From NCBI RefSeq assembly GCF_012837295.1, contig NZ_DURI01000254.1, positions 1 through 44,910 of the forward strand: a stretch of DNA of 44,910 bases. The letters are read 5' to 3'. The translations under genes and the position numbers were made by a program. Source of the DNA: Corynebacterium sp. (GTDB taxonomy: Bacteria; Actinomycetota; Actinomycetes; Mycobacteriales; Mycobacteriaceae). Of the stretch, positions 26,166-36,349 are shown in pieces. The notes under the pieces are model-generated. The model searched no databases. It had not been told where the DNA came from and saw only the letters and a list, made by a program, of their open reading frames with translations. Positions within the stretch are counted from its first letter, which is position 1. Every line of letters starts with the position of its first letter.

Positions 26166-27280
26166 CCAATCCCAATCTCGATGCACTCGCCACCGCCGGC
26201 ACCTCGGCGTGGCTCGACGATCTCTCCCGCCAGCGACTCGACGGCGGTGAGCTGAAGTCCCTGGTCGACGAGTACGCCGTGGTCGGCGTGACCACCAACC
26301 CGGCGATCTTCTCCTCCGCCATGACCACCGGCGACGCCTACGACGCGCAGCTGCGCGAGCTCGCCGCCTCCGGCGCCGACGCCGCCGAGACCGTGTTCAC
26401 CATGGCCATCGACGACGTCCGCCGCGCGTGCGACGAACTCGCCGACGTCTCCGCCCGCACCGGCGGCGCCGACGGCCGGGTCTCCATCGAGGTCGATCCC
26501 CGCTACGCCGACGATTACGACGAGACCATCGCGCAGGCGCGCCAGCTGTGGGAGCGCGTGGGCAAGTCCAACGCGATGATCAAGATCCCCGCGACCGACG
26601 CTTCCCTGCCGGCCGTGTCCGACGCGCTCGCCGACGGCATCAGCGTCAACGTCACCCTCATCTTCTCCCTCGAGCGCTACCGCCAGGTCGTCGACGCCTT
26701 CATCACCGGCATCGAGCGCGCCAAGGAGAATGGGCGGGACCTGCCGCAGATCCACTCCGTGGCCTCGTTCTTCGTCTCGCGCGTCGACACCGAGATCGAC
26801 AAGCGCCTCGAGGCCATCGGCGGCGAGGCCCTGGAGCTGCGCGGAAAGGCCGGCGTCGCCAACGCCCGCCTGGCCTACGCCGAGTTCGAGAAGGCCTTCG
26901 GCGACGACTCCGAGCGCTGGGCTCCGCTGTCGCAGGCCGGCGCCAACGCGCAGCGCCCGCTGTGGGCGTCGACCGGCGTAAAGAACCCGGATTACCCCGC
27001 CACCCTCTACGTCACCGAGCTGGCCGGCCCGCACACCGTCAACACCATGCCGGAGAAGACGCTGCGCGCGACCGCCGACGCCGACCTCGACGGCGTGACC
27101 GACACCCTGTCCGGTTACGGTGAAGAGGCTCAGCGGACGATGGACGAGATCTCCGCGGCCGGCATCGATCTCGACGACGTCTTCGCGGTCCTGGAGCGCG
27201 AGGGCGTGGAGAAGTTCGTCGACTCCTGGCAGGAGCTGCTGGACTCCATCGACGGCCGGCTGCGGGAAATCCGCGGCTAG
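26162..27280 (+). CDS. tal: Transaldolase
   Basis: ATG 26162, preceded by GGAAGGG, gives 372 residues, the length of the actinobacterial long-type transaldolases. Motifs: [14 protein letters not shown], Schiff-base lysine in [24 protein letters not shown], and [15 protein letters not shown]. It moves a dihydroxyacetone unit between sedoheptulose-7-P and glyceraldehyde-3-P. It lies in the pentose phosphate cluster, 236 nt after tkt; the gap holds a hairpin and two repeat copies. Confidence 0.96.
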   Translation: MTNPNLDALATAGTSAWLDDLSRQRLDGGELKSLVDEYAVVGVTTNPAIFSSAMTTGDAYDAQLRELAASGADAAETVFTMAIDDVRRACDELADVSARTGGADGRVSIEVDPRYADDYDETIAQARQLWERVGKSNAMIKIPATDASLPAVSDALADGISVNVTLIFSLERYRQVVDAFITGIERAKENGRDLPQIHSVASFFVSRVDTEIDKRLEAIGGEALELRGKAGVANARLAYAEFEKAFGDDSERWAPLSQAGANAQRPLWASTGVKNPDYPATLYVTELAGPHTVNTMPEKTLRATADADLDGVTDTLSGYGEEAQRTMDEISAAGIDLDDVFAVLEREGVEKFVDSWQELLDSIDGRLREIRG

Positions 27281-27292
27281 TCGCCCGATCCT

Positions 27293-27340
27293 CGGCGGCG
27301 GCGCCGGCGGGACCACGCGGTTCCGCCGGCGCCGCCGATC
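27293..27340 (+). terminator. Long GC hairpin between tal and zwf
   Basis: CGGCGGCGCCGGCGG (27296-27310) pairs perfectly with 27323-27337, a 15-bp stem with a 12-nt loop. There is no T-run, so attenuation or mRNA-end protection is as likely as termination. Confidence 0.6.
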
Positions 27341-27378
27341 ACCCGTCTTCGCCCCCATCCCTCTCCGAAAGAACTTCA

Positions 27379-28932
27379 GTGACCTCTGACATCTCCGGCG
27401 CCATCGCCGACGATTGGACCAATCCCCTGCGCGACCCGCAGGACAAGCGACTCCCCCGCATCGCCGGCCCCGGCGGCATGGTCATTTTCGGCGTCACCGG
27501 CGACCTGGCCCGCAAGAAGCTGCTGCCGGCCATCTACGACCTGGCCAACCGCGGCCTGCTGCCCGCGTCCTTCGCACTGGTCGGCTACGGCCGCCGCGAG
27601 TGGTCGAAGGAGTACTTCGAGAACTACGTGCGCGAGGCCGTCGAGGCCGGCGCCCGCACGCCGATCCGCGAGAACGTGTGGCAGCGCCTGGCGGAGGGCA
27701 TCCACTTCGTCCAGGGCACCTTCGTCGACGACGAGGCCTTCGATCGCCTGGCGGACAAGCTCGCGGAGCTCGACGCCTCGCGCGGCACCGCCGGCAACTG
27801 GGCGTACTACCTGTCCATTCCGCCGGACAACTTCCCGGACGTGTGCCACCAGCTCGATCGCGCCGGCCTGGCGCAGGCGGGCGAGGAGAATTGGCGCCGC
27901 GTGGTCATCGAGAAGCCGTTCGGCCATGACCTCGAGTCGGCGCAGGAGCTCAACCAGATCGTCAACTCGGTGTTCCCGGAGAAGTCGGTGTTCCGCATCG
28001 ACCATTACCTGGGCAAGGAGACGGTGCAGAACATCCTGGCCATGCGCTTCGCCAACCAGCTGTTCGACCCGCTGTGGAACTCGCACTACGTCGACCACGT
28101 GCAGATCACCATGGCGGAGGACATCGGCCTGGGCGGCCGCGCCGGCTACTACGACGGCATCGGCGCCGCCCGCGACGTGATCCAGAACCACCTGCTCCAG
28201 CTGCTGGCTCTGGTCGCCATGGAGGAGCCGGTCGCCTTCACCCCGGAGGAACTGCAGGCCGAGAAGATCAAGGTCCTGCGCGCCACCGAGCCGGTGCGAC
28301 CGCTGTCGAAGACCACGGCGCGCGGCCAGTACTCCGCCGGCTGGCAGGGCAGCCACTACGTCAAGGGCCTGCGCGAAGAGGAGGGCTTCGACCCCGAGTC
28401 GACCACCGAGACCTACGCGGCGTGCACCCTGCAGATCAATTCCCGCCGCTGGGCGGGCGTGCCGTTCTACGTGCGCACGGGCAAGCGCCTGGGCCGCCGC
28501 GTCACGGAGATCGCCCTGGTGTTCAAGTCGGCGCCGCACCTGCCGTTCGCCGACACCATGACCACGGCGCTCGGCCAGAACGCGATGGTCATCCGCGTCC
28601 AGCCCGACGAAGGCGTGCTCATGCGCTTCGGTTCGAAGGTGCCGGGTTCGACCATGGAGGTCCGCGACGTCAACATGGACTTCTCCTACTCGGAGTCGTT
28701 CACCGAGCAGTCGCCGGAGGCCTACGAGCGGCTGATCCTCGACGCGCTCCTCGACGAGGCCAGCCTCTTCCCCACCAACGAGGAAGTCGAGCTGTCGTGG
28801 AAGATCCTCGACCCGGTCATCGACTACTGGGGCAAGCGCGGCCAGCCCGACGAGTACCCCGCGGGCACGTGGGGGCCGGCGTCGGCCGACCGGATGCTCG
28901 AGCGCGAAGGCCGCACCTGGCGCCGTCCCTGA
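27379..28932 (+). CDS. zwf: Glucose-6-phosphate 1-dehydrogenase
   Basis: 517 residues from GTG 27379. NADP-binding FGVTGDLARKKLLPAIYDL, active site RIDHYLGKETVQNIL, substrate motif VIEKPFGHDLESA. It performs the first, NADPH-producing step of the oxidative pentose phosphate pathway. In corynebacteria Zwf works with OpcA, encoded 41 nt downstream. Only a weak ribosome site (GAAAGAAC) precedes the GTG. Confidence 0.97.
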   Translation: MTSDISGAIADDWTNPLRDPQDKRLPRIAGPGGMVIFGVTGDLARKKLLPAIYDLANRGLLPASFALVGYGRREWSKEYFENYVREAVEAGARTPIRENVWQRLAEGIHFVQGTFVDDEAFDRLADKLAELDASRGTAGNWAYYLSIPPDNFPDVCHQLDRAGLAQAGEENWRRVVIEKPFGHDLESAQELNQIVNSVFPEKSVFRIDHYLGKETVQNILAMRFANQLFDPLWNSHYVDHVQITMAEDIGLGGRAGYYDGIGAARDVIQNHLLQLLALVAMEEPVAFTPEELQAEKIKVLRATEPVRPLSKTTARGQYSAGWQGSHYVKGLREEEGFDPESTTETYAACTLQINSRRWAGVPFYVRTGKRLGRRVTEIALVFKSAPHLPFADTMTTALGQNAMVIRVQPDEGVLMRFGSKVPGSTMEVRDVNMDFSYSESFTEQSPEAYERLILDALLDEASLFPTNEEVELSWKILDPVIDYWGKRGQPDEYPAGTWGPASADRMLEREGRTWRRP

Positions 28933-28973
28933 CGGGCGGGACAGGCGAAACAGGTACCAGGAAAGGAATCACC

Positions 28974-30053
28974 GTGCCAATGATCATCAATCTGCCCGAC
29001 ACCGACACGCGGGTCATCGCCCGCCAGTTGGTGACCCTCCGCGAGACGGGCGGCATCGTCACCACCGGCCGCGTGCTCACGCTCATCGTGCTCGCCCAGC
29101 GCGACGATGACCTCGAGTCCATCATCAAGGCCGTCAACAACGTGTCCCGCGAGCACCCGGCGCGCGTGCTGGTGCTCGTCGCCGGCGAGCCGCGCGGGGG
29201 GAACCGCCTGGACGCCGAACTCCGGTTGGGCGGCGAAGCGGGTGCCGCGGAGGTCGTCGTCATGCATCTGGAGGGCGAGGTCGGGGCGCACCCGGAGGCG
29301 ATCGTCACTCCCCTGCTGCTGCCGGACACCCCGGTGGTGGCGTGGTGGCCGTCGACGCCGCCGCAGGTGCCCGCCGCGACGCCGATCGGCCAGATCGCGC
29401 AGCGCCGCATCACCGACTCGCTGGCGGATCCGGACGCCAACGCCGTGTACACGCGTCGCACCGGCTACACGCCGGGCGATTCGGATCTGTCGTGGTCGCG
29501 CCTGACGGCGTGGCGGGGCGTGCTGGCCTCGGCGCTGGATTTCCCGCCGCACGGCAAGATCACGTCGGCCCGTATCGAGGGCCCGGGCGAGGATCCGTCG
29601 GTGGATCTCGCCGCCGGCTGGCTCGCCGATCGCCTGGCCGCGCCGGTGCTGCGCGTGGTCACCGATGAGCCGGAGGTGCCGCTCGACGCCGATGGCGCGG
29701 CCAAGCCGCCGGTGACGAAGGTGACTCTGGTCCGCCGTGGCGACGAGGGCGAGTGCACCGACGTCGTCGTGGAGGTGGAGAACGCTTCGACCGCCTGCGT
29801 GACCATCACGGGCCGCCCGTCGTTCAAGGTGGCGCTGTCGCGACGCACGACCGTCGATTGCCTGGCGGAGGAGCTGCGCCACCTCGACCCCGACGCCGCC
29901 TACGCCCGCGCCCTGCGCGGTTTGGGCCGCATCCGCCGGATGACCATCGAGGAGGCCGAGCAGCGCGAGACCGAGCTTGACGACGGCCCGTCCGCCGCCG
30001 TCCGCCCTTCGTCTTCCGCGACCGTCCACGACCCCGAGGAGTCTTCCCGATGA
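28974..30053 (+). CDS. opcA: OpcA, glucose-6-phosphate dehydrogenase assembly protein
   Basis: GTG 28974 with AAGGA upstream gives 359 residues (ATG 28980 is the alternative); the track start inside zwf is wrong. Motifs: MIINLPDTDTRVIARQLV at the N-terminus, and LPDTPVVAWWPSTPP mid-protein, are typical of OpcA. It is required for full activity of Zwf. A C-terminal Ser/Ala-rich tail of about 25 residues is extra relative to the roughly 319-residue C. glutamicum protein as I recall it. Its stop overlaps pgl by 4 nt (ATGA). Confidence 0.93.
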   Translation: MPMIINLPDTDTRVIARQLVTLRETGGIVTTGRVLTLIVLAQRDDDLESIIKAVNNVSREHPARVLVLVAGEPRGGNRLDAELRLGGEAGAAEVVVMHLEGEVGAHPEAIVTPLLLPDTPVVAWWPSTPPQVPAATPIGQIAQRRITDSLADPDANAVYTRRTGYTPGDSDLSWSRLTAWRGVLASALDFPPHGKITSARIEGPGEDPSVDLAAGWLADRLAAPVLRVVTDEPEVPLDADGAAKPPVTKVTLVRRGDEGECTDVVVEVENASTACVTITGRPSFKVALSRRTTVDCLAEELRHLDPDAAYARALRGLGRIRRMTIEEAEQRETELDDGPSAAVRPSSSATVHDPEESSR

Positions 30054-30787
30054 CCGAAAGCGCCCCCGCGCCCGAGTTTTCCCGCCACGCCGACCAGGAC
30101 GCCCTGGTCGAGGCCGCCCGCGCCCGCTTCGTCGACGTCGTCACGGCGGCGCAGGGCGATGACGGGATCGCCCGCGTGGCCGTGACCGGCGGCGGCGCCG
30201 GCATCGGCCTGTTGGCCGCACTGGCAGCCGACTCCGGTGGCGTCGATTGGGGCCGCGTCATGGTCTTCTTCGGCGACGAGCGCTTCGTGCCCGAAGAGTC
30301 CCCGGACCGCAACGTCGGGCAGGCCCGGGAGGCCCTCTTCGATCACGTGGACATCCCCGAGTCGTACATCTTCCCCATCGCCCCCTCCGGCGGCGCGTAC
30401 CTCGAGGATCCGGTCTGCGCGGCCGACGCCTACGCGGACATCCTGGCCATGCACGCCCCCAATGGCTTCGATCTGCACCTGCTGGGCATGGGACCCGAGG
30501 GACACGTCAACTCCCTGTTCCCCCACACCCCGGCCATCGCCGAGACCGAGCGCACCGTCGTCGAGGTCCGCGACTGCCCGAAGCCCCCGCCGACCCGCGT
30601 CTCCCTGACGCTGCCGGCGGTCAACGCCAGCGAGCGCGTGTGGCTGCTCGTCTCCGGCGAGGCCAAGGCCGAGGCGGCCAAGGCCATCGCCGATGGCGCC
30701 GACCCCGCCGACTGGCCCGCCGCCGGCGTCCGCGGCGTCTCCGAGACCATCGTCTTCGTCGACGAGGCCGCGGCGTCGATGCTGTAG
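30050..30787 (+). CDS. pgl: 6-Phosphogluconolactonase
   Basis: 245 residues. Motifs: VTGGGAGIGLLAAL, VMVFFGDERFVPEESPDRN and LLGMGPEGHVNSLFP, the sugar-phosphate isomerase-like core of the DevB/Pgl family. The common GMGxDGH motif is GMGPEGH here. It hydrolyses 6-phosphogluconolactone from Zwf. GAGGAG precedes the ATG, which overlaps the opcA stop. It is the last gene of the pentose phosphate cluster and converges on secG. Confidence 0.95.
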   Translation: MTESAPAPEFSRHADQDALVEAARARFVDVVTAAQGDDGIARVAVTGGGAGIGLLAALAADSGGVDWGRVMVFFGDERFVPEESPDRNVGQAREALFDHVDIPESYIFPIAPSGGAYLEDPVCAADAYADILAMHAPNGFDLHLLGMGPEGHVNSLFPHTPAIAETERTVVEVRDCPKPPPTRVSLTLPAVNASERVWLLVSGEAKAEAAKAIADGADPADWPAAGVRGVSETIVFVDEAAASML

Positions 30788-30813
30788 GCGAAGTGAGCTC
30801 TCGCGTCGGACGC

Positions 30814-30855
30814 GAAAACGGGCCCGGGCGGTGAACACCGCCCGGGCCCGTTTCG
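30814..30855. terminator. Strong bidirectional terminator between pgl and secG
   Basis: AAACGGGCCCGGGCGGTG (30816-30833) pairs with 30836-30853 almost without a loop. Both strands end in T/A-rich tails, so the pentose phosphate and glycolytic blocks are insulated. Confidence 0.85.
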
Positions 30856-30881
30856 TCGTGAAGCGGAAGTCCGTGGAACCC

Positions 30882-31118
30882 CTACCAGTTGAAGGCCTGG
30901 AACAGGCCCAGCAGCACGATCGACGCCAGCCACAGGATGGCCGTGATGATGGTGACGTAGTCGAGGTTCTTCTCCACCACCGTCGAACCGGAGAGGTTCG
31001 ACTGCATGCCGCCGCCGAAGAGGCTGGACAGGCCGCCGCCCTTGCCCTTGTGGAGCAGGACGAACAGGGACATCAACACGGAGGTGATGACCAGGACGAT
31101 CTGGATGGCGAGGTACAC
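30882..31118 (-). CDS. secG: SecG preprotein translocase subunit
   Basis: GTG 31118 gives 78 residues; the track ORF of 320 aa is overextended. Two membrane helices (LAIQIVLVITSVLMSLFVLLH and IITAILWLASIVLLGLF) flank the SecG loop GKGGGLSSLFGGGMQ. It is the small subunit of the SecYEG channel. A TAGGGA box stands 7 nt before the start, so it may have its own leaderless promoter. Position after ppc is conserved in corynebacteria. Confidence 0.94.
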   Translation of the reverse strand: MYLAIQIVLVITSVLMSLFVLLHKGKGGGLSSLFGGGMQSNLSGSTVVEKNLDYVTIITAILWLASIVLLGLFQAFNW

Positions 31119-31284
31119 GCGCACTTCCCTACGGATCTCGACGTTGAAGCAGGTGGATTGTGGGGCGGGTCCGGCTACGGCCGAACCCGCGATCAACTGA
31201 CCAGGATACCGCACCGGCCGCCGGCCGCGCAGCCGACGGTCCGGCGCGTCCGCGAAGTACGGGTGGCCGGTGTCGGCGGGGCGG

Positions 31285-31328
31285 GGTCCGACCCAGTCGG
31301 AGTCGGCTGGAGTCGGCTGGAGCGGACC
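31285..31328 (-). terminator. Hairpin region with 10-nt tandem repeat downstream of ppc
   Basis: GGTCCG (31285-31290) pairs with CGGACC (31323-31328). Inside are a small CCGAC/GTCGG stem and two tandem copies of GGAGTCGGCT (31299-31318). It lies 11 nt past the ppc stop, so it is a candidate terminator. Confidence 0.45.
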
Positions 31329-31339
31329 GGCCGCCCGGC

Positions 31340-34117
31340 CTAACCGGAGTTGCGCAGCGCCGTCGCCAGGCCGTTCATGGTCAGCTGGATGCCCCGGCGC
31401 ACCTTGTCGCGGGCGTCGCCGGCACGGTAGCGGCGCAGCATCTCCAGCTGGATGGCGTTGAGCGGCATGAGGTACGGGAAGCGCATGTCCACCGAACGCG
31501 CCAGCAGAGGGTTGTCCTCCAGCAGCGACGAGTAACCGGTGACCTTCATGAACATCTCCAGCGTCAGCTCGTACTCCTCGCGAATGCGGCCGAAGATCCG
31601 GTCGGCGACCTCGCGGTCGGAGACCAGGTCGGCGTAGAGCTTCGCCAACGCCAGATCGGATTTCGACATGACCTGCGCCATGTTCGACAGCACCGACTCG
31701 AAGAAGGGCCAGGAGCGGTTGAGCTCGCGGAGCTCCTCCAGACGCGAACCATCCTCGTCGTCGCCAATCCACTCGCGCAGGGCGGTGCCCACCCCGAACC
31801 AACCGGGGACCATCGACCGTTGCTGCGACCACGCGAGCACCCACGGGATGGCGCGCAAGTCCGAGATCGACGTGGTCTGCTTGCGCGACGACGGACGCGA
31901 ACCGATGTTGAGGCTGCCGATCTCGCCGACCGGCGTCGAGGTCTCGAAGAATTCGATGAAGCCGGGATCTTCGTGCATCAGCGCCGAGTAGGCGTCGCGG
32001 GAGCGCTCCGAAATCTCGGACATCACCTGGTAGGCGCGATGTTGGTCGTTGAAGTCCTCCAGATCCAGCAGCGTCGATTCGATCGTCGCGGAGACCAGGG
32101 CCTCCAGATTGCGGCGGGCCGCGACCGGATGGCCGTACTTCGCGGAGATGATCTCGCCCTGCTCGGTGATGCGCACCGACCCCTGCACCGCGCCCTTCGG
32201 CTGGGCGAGGATCGCGTCGTAGGAGGGGCCGCCGCCGCGGCCCACCGTGCCGCCACGGCCGTGGAACAGGCGCAGGCGCACCCCCTCTTCACGGGCGGCC
32301 TTGGCGATGGCGGTCTCGGCATCGTAGAGCGCCCAGTTCGCCGCGAAGTACCCGCCGTCCTTGTTGGAGTCCGAGTAGCCCAGCATGACCTCCTGGAGGT
32401 CGCCGCGGGACGCGACGTAGCGGCGGTAGAGCGGGACGTCCCACGCCTCGCGCAGCACGGAGGCACCGGCCTGCAGATCCTCGATGGTCTCGAACAGCGG
32501 GATGACGTCGACGGTGCCGCCGGGGACGCCGTCCTCCACGGAAATGAGGCCAACCTCCTTGAGCAGGATCATCGGCTCGAGCAGGTCCGAGACCGACGAG
32601 CACATGGAGATGATGCAGTGCGGGACGACCTCGGGGCCGTAGGCCTCGACCGCGTCCGCGGCGGCCCGCATGATGCCCAGCTCGCGTTCGGTGACCTCGG
32701 ACAGGGTGACGCCGCGCGGGATGAGCGGCCGGGCCGAGGCGAGCTCGGACAGGAGGATCTCGACGCGCCGGCGCTCGGGCAGGGACCGGTAGTCCTCCGC
32801 GACCCCCGACAGCCGGAACAGCTCGGTGAGGATGTCCTCGTGGCTCTCCGAGTTCTGGCGCAGGTCGAGGGAATACAGGTGGAAGCCGAAGACGTCGGTG
32901 GCGCCCTGAATGTCCGCCAGCCGGTGATCGGCGATGAGGTCGTCGTGGCTGCGTCGCAACGATGCCTCGACGATGTCCAGGTCCGCGCGCATTTCCGCGA
33001 CGGACGAGTACGGCTCGTGGTCCGACCAGTCCCCTTCCACCACGGACTGGCCGAGGCGAGAGATGGCCGTGGCCGCCACGCGGCCGCGGATCCCGTGGAC
33101 GGCGCGGCGGTAGGGCTCGTCGACCCGGTTGGGGACGTCATTCTGTCCGCGGTTGGCCAGCTCCACCAGATCCACCGACACCTGGGTGAGGCGGTCGGAG
33201 AAGCTCAGCTCGCGCTCGAGCGAATGGAGCTGCTTGACGTAGTGGCGCAGGATCGTCGCCGCGGCGCGGTCCGTCGCGTAGCGCACGACCTCCTCGGTGA
33301 CGAACGGGTTGCCGTCGTGGTCGCCGCCGATCCAGGAACCCATGCGCACCACCGGGGTTTCGGGCACATCCGGGCCGCCCAGTTCGCGCATCGCGGCGAC
33401 GACGTCGCGGTTGAGCTTCGGCACCGTCTCCAACAACGACAGCTGGTAGTAGCGCAGGCCCACCTCGACCTCGTCACGGATGTCGGGGCGATTCATGCGG
33501 ATCAGCGCGGTCTGCCAGAGCGTCATGATGCGCCGGCGGATCTCCAGGTCCAGCTCCTCGAGTTTCGCGTCGGTCCGCGCCGTGCGCGGAGAGTCGAGGA
33601 TCGCGTGGCGCTCCCGCATCGAGGACCCGATGTGCTTCTGAACGTCGAAAACGGTGCGGCGGCGGGTCTCCGTCGGATGGGCGGTGAGCACCGGAACGAC
33701 CTCGGCCGCGTTCATCATCGCCGACAGCTCGGCACCCGGGACGTGCGCCTCCCGCAGCTTCTCCCACGTCGCCTCGAGCGTGGAATCGCGCGGCGGCTCG
33801 CCGGCGTCCAGCCCCAGCTCGAGAAGGCGCTCTTCGTGGAGGTCCTCCGCGAGGTTCGCCAGCAGCGCGAAGTGCGTGAAGGCGCGGATGATCGGGGTGG
33901 CCTCCGCCGGATCGATGTCGCGGAACAGCCCGGTCAGCTCATCGATCTCCGACTCCCCCCTGTGCAGGCGGAATGCCGTCCGGCGGGCGTTCTCGACCAG
34001 ATCGAAGACCTCGACGCCCTCCTGTTCCCGGATCACGTCGCCGAGGATCCGGCCCAAATGCCGGATGTCGTCGCGCAACGTTTCGTCGCTCGTCTTCTTC
34101 GTGCCCTGGTCCACCAT
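31340..34117 (-). CDS. ppc: Phosphoenolpyruvate carboxylase
   Basis: ATG 34117 has GGGAG 8 nt upstream and gives 925 residues, near the 919 of C. glutamicum; ATGs at 34132 and 34129 are alternatives. Catalytic histidine region VLTAHPTETRRRT, then GSWIGGDHDGNPFVT, GYSDSNKDGGYFAANW, FHGRGGTVGRGGGPSY and the C-terminal QLTMNGLATALRNSG. It makes oxaloacetate from PEP and bicarbonate, the main anaplerotic step in this genus. It lies between tpi and secG, the standard corynebacterial order. Confidence 0.97.
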   Translation of the reverse strand: MVDQGTKKTSDETLRDDIRHLGRILGDVIREQEGVEVFDLVENARRTAFRLHRGESEIDELTGLFRDIDPAEATPIIRAFTHFALLANLAEDLHEERLLELGLDAGEPPRDSTLEATWEKLREAHVPGAELSAMMNAAEVVPVLTAHPTETRRRTVFDVQKHIGSSMRERHAILDSPRTARTDAKLEELDLEIRRRIMTLWQTALIRMNRPDIRDEVEVGLRYYQLSLLETVPKLNRDVVAAMRELGGPDVPETPVVRMGSWIGGDHDGNPFVTEEVVRYATDRAAATILRHYVKQLHSLERELSFSDRLTQVSVDLVELANRGQNDVPNRVDEPYRRAVHGIRGRVAATAISRLGQSVVEGDWSDHEPYSSVAEMRADLDIVEASLRRSHDDLIADHRLADIQGATDVFGFHLYSLDLRQNSESHEDILTELFRLSGVAEDYRSLPERRRVEILLSELASARPLIPRGVTLSEVTERELGIMRAAADAVEAYGPEVVPHCIISMCSSVSDLLEPMILLKEVGLISVEDGVPGGTVDVIPLFETIEDLQAGASVLREAWDVPLYRRYVASRGDLQEVMLGYSDSNKDGGYFAANWALYDAETAIAKAAREEGVRLRLFHGRGGTVGRGGGPSYDAILAQPKGAVQGSVRITEQGEIISAKYGHPVAARRNLEALVSATIESTLLDLEDFNDQHRAYQVMSEISERSRDAYSALMHEDPGFIEFFETSTPVGEIGSLNIGSRPSSRKQTTSISDLRAIPWVLAWSQQRSMVPGWFGVGTALREWIGDDEDGSRLEELRELNRSWPFFESVLSNMAQVMSKSDLALAKLYADLVSDREVADRIFGRIREEYELTLEMFMKVTGYSSLLEDNPLLARSVDMRFPYLMPLNAIQLEMLRRYRAGDARDKVRRGIQLTMNGLATALRNSG

Positions 34118-34174
34118 CGTCGAATCTCCCATCATGTCGGGTACCGCATCAGCGTCGTAAAGCCGCTCACAGTG

Positions 34175-34214
34175 CGAAACGCCCCGGACCAACGATGGAA
34201 CGTTGCCGGGGCGT
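34175..34214 (-). terminator. Hairpin between tpi and ppc
   Basis: ACGCCCCGG (34179-34187) with CCGGGGCGT (34206-34214), plus an inner CAACG/CGTTG stem. On the minus strand it is followed by TTTCGC. Probable partial terminator after tpi. Confidence 0.65.
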
Positions 34215-34240
34215 GACGTCTGCGGCGCGGGCCGGCCGAG

Positions 34241-35023
34241 TTACTTGACCGCGTCCGCGGCCAGGGCGGACAGCTTGGCGAAGGCCTCGCCGTCCAGCGA
34301 CGCACCGCCGACCAGGCCGCCGTCGACGTCGGGCTGGCCGACGATGTCGGCGACGTTCTCCGCCTTCACGGAACCGCCGTAGAGGATGCGCATGTCCTTG
34401 GCCAGCTTCTCGCCGCCCAGCTCGGCGACGGTCTCGCGGATGGCCTTGCAGACCTCCTGCGCGTCCGCGGAGGACGCGACCTTGCCGGTGCCGATGGCCC
34501 ACACGGGCTCGTAGGCGATGACGACCTTCTCCAGGTCCGCCTCCGACAGGCCCTCGAGCGAGCCCTTGACCTGCTCGACGACGTGCTCGACGTGCTTCTC
34601 GGCCTCGCGGACCTCCAGCGGCTCGCCGACGCACACGATCGGGGCCATGGAGGCCTTCAGCGCGGCCTTGGCCTTCTTGGCCACCAGCGCGTCATCCTCG
34701 CCGTGCATCTCGCGGCGCTCGGAGTGGCCGACGACGACCCAGCGGCAGCCCAGCTTGGACAGCATGGCGGCGGAAATCTCGCCGGTGTACGCGCCCGAGT
34801 CGTGAACGGAGACGTCCTGCGCGCCGTAGGTCACGGCCAGCTTGTCGCCCTCCACCAGGGTCTGCACGGAACGGATGTCCGTGAACGGCGGGATGACCGC
34901 GACGTCGACCTTGTCGTAGTACTCCTTCGGCAGGGCGAAGGCGAGCTTCTGCACGACGCCGATGGCCTCCAGGTGGTTGAGGTTCATCTTCCAATTGCCG
35001 GCGATGAGGGGCTTGCGAGCCAT
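34241..35023 (-). CDS. tpi: Triosephosphate isomerase
   Basis: ATG 35023 ([14 protein letters not shown]) gives 260 residues. Substrate lysine in GNWKMN, electrophilic histidine in VVGHSERR, catalytic glutamate in [14 protein letters not shown], phosphate loop YGGSVKAEN and GGASLDGE. It interconverts dihydroxyacetone phosphate and glyceraldehyde-3-phosphate. Third gene of gap-pgk-tpi-ppc, with hairpins on both sides. Confidence 0.97.
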   Translation of the reverse strand: MARKPLIAGNWKMNLNHLEAIGVVQKLAFALPKEYYDKVDVAVIPPFTDIRSVQTLVEGDKLAVTYGAQDVSVHDSGAYTGEISAAMLSKLGCRWVVVGHSERREMHGEDDALVAKKAKAALKASMAPIVCVGEPLEVREAEKHVEHVVEQVKGSLEGLSEADLEKVVIAYEPVWAIGTGKVASSADAQEVCKAIRETVAELGGEKLAKDMRILYGGSVKAENVADIVGQPDVDGGLVGGASLDGEAFAKLSALAADAVK

Positions 35024-35065
35024 GGTGGGTGTCACTTCCTGAGGTGGTTAAACGAATTGGGGGGT

Positions 35066-35098
35066 GCGGGCGGCGCGGCGTTCGCGCGCGCCGCCCGC
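35066..35098 (-). terminator. GC hairpin between pgk and tpi
   Basis: GCGGGCGGCGCG (35066-35077) pairs perfectly with 35087-35098; the loop is 9 nt. No T-run on the minus strand. Confidence 0.55.
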
Positions 35099-35111
35099 GG
35101 GTGGGCCGGTG

Positions 35112-36323
35112 CTAGGACTCGAGCACCTGCACGCCGGGGAGGTCCTTGCCCTCAAGGTACTCGAGGGAGGCGCCGCCGCCGGTGGAGATGTGGCTGAAGC
35201 CGTCCTCGTCGAGGCCGAGGGTGCGCACGGCCGCGGCGGAGTCGCCGCCGCCGACGACCGAGAAGCAACCGTTGTCGCGGGTTGCGTCGATGATCGCCTG
35301 GGCGACGAAGCGGGTGCCGTTGGCGAAGGCGTCCATCTCGAACACGCCCATCGGGCCGTTCCAGAAGACCGTCTTGGTGTCGGCGAGCTTCTCGGCGAAG
35401 GCCTTCGCGGACTCCGGTCCGACGTCCAGGCCCATCCACCCTTCCGGGATGGCGTCGGCGGCGACGACCTTGTGGTCGGCGTCGGCCGCGAACTCGGAGG
35501 CGACGACCACGTCGGTCGGCAGGACGATCTGGTCGCCGTACTTGTCCAGCAGGTCCTTGCAGGTGTCGATCATCTCGTCCTGCAGCAGCGAGTTGCCCAC
35601 GGAATGGCCCTGCGCGGCGAGGAAGGTGAAGCACATGCCGCCGCCGATGATCAGGTAGTCGACCTTCGGGGCGAGGGCCTCGATGACCCCGAGCTTGTCG
35701 GACACCTTCGAGCCGCCCAGCACCACGGCGTAGGGCTTCTCGGGGGTCTCGCCGACCTTGCGCAGCACCTCGAGCTCGGACTGGACCAGGCCGCCGGCGT
35801 AGTGCGGCAGCTTCTTGGCGACGTCGTACACGGACGCCTGCGCGCGGTGGACCACGCCGAAGCCGTCGGACACGAACGCGCCCTCCGGCACCAGGGCCGC
35901 GAGCTCGGCGGCGAAGGCCTCGCGCTCGGACTCGTCCTTGGAGGTCTCGCGGGCGTCGAAGCGGATGTTCTCCAGCAGCAGGACGTCACCGTCGGTCAGG
36001 CCGTTGGCGCGCTCGTGGGCGTCCTCGCCGGACACGTCGCCGGCGACGGCGACGTAGCGGTCCAGGCGCTCGGACAGCGCCTCGGCGACCGGCGCCAGGG
36101 ACAGGTCCGGGTTGACCTCGCCCTTCGGGCGGCCCAGGTGGGCGGTGACGACGACCTTGGCGCCGGCGTCGGACAGGGCCTTCAGGGTCGGCACCGACGC
36201 GTCGATGCGGCCCGGGTCGGTGATCGAGCCGTCCTTCAGCGGGACGTTGAGGTCGGAGCGGACCAGGACGTAACGGCCCTCGACGCCCTCGTCGAGGAGA
36301 TCCTGCAGGGTCTTGACGGTCAT
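35112..36323 (-). CDS. pgk: Phosphoglycerate kinase
   Basis: ATG 36323 with AGGAAG 7 nt upstream gives 403 residues; the track start lies in the upstream hairpin. Motifs: [29 protein letters not shown], and the nucleotide loop [15 protein letters not shown] with [17 protein letters not shown]. It transfers phosphate from 1,3-bisphosphoglycerate to ADP. Second gene of the glycolytic block. Confidence 0.97.
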   Translation of the reverse strand: MTVKTLQDLLDEGVEGRYVLVRSDLNVPLKDGSITDPGRIDASVPTLKALSDAGAKVVVTAHLGRPKGEVNPDLSLAPVAEALSERLDRYVAVAGDVSGEDAHERANGLTDGDVLLLENIRFDARETSKDESEREAFAAELAALVPEGAFVSDGFGVVHRAQASVYDVAKKLPHYAGGLVQSELEVLRKVGETPEKPYAVVLGGSKVSDKLGVIEALAPKVDYLIIGGGMCFTFLAAQGHSVGNSLLQDEMIDTCKDLLDKYGDQIVLPTDVVVASEFAADADHKVVAADAIPEGWMGLDVGPESAKAFAEKLADTKTVFWNGPMGVFEMDAFANGTRFVAQAIIDATRDNGCFSVVGGGDSAAAVRTLGLDEDGFSHISTGGGASLEYLEGKDLPGVQVLES

Positions 36324-36349
36324 TTCGTTGCTTCCTTCGTTTGATAAAG

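Noticed and set aside
23811-26186. 791-aa antisense ORF across tkt
   Set aside because: It is a codon-bias shadow of tkt: no start context, low-complexity composition and no recognisable domain. Similar long antisense ORFs opposite ABC-F, the permease, sufS, tal, ppc and pgk were dropped for the same reason.
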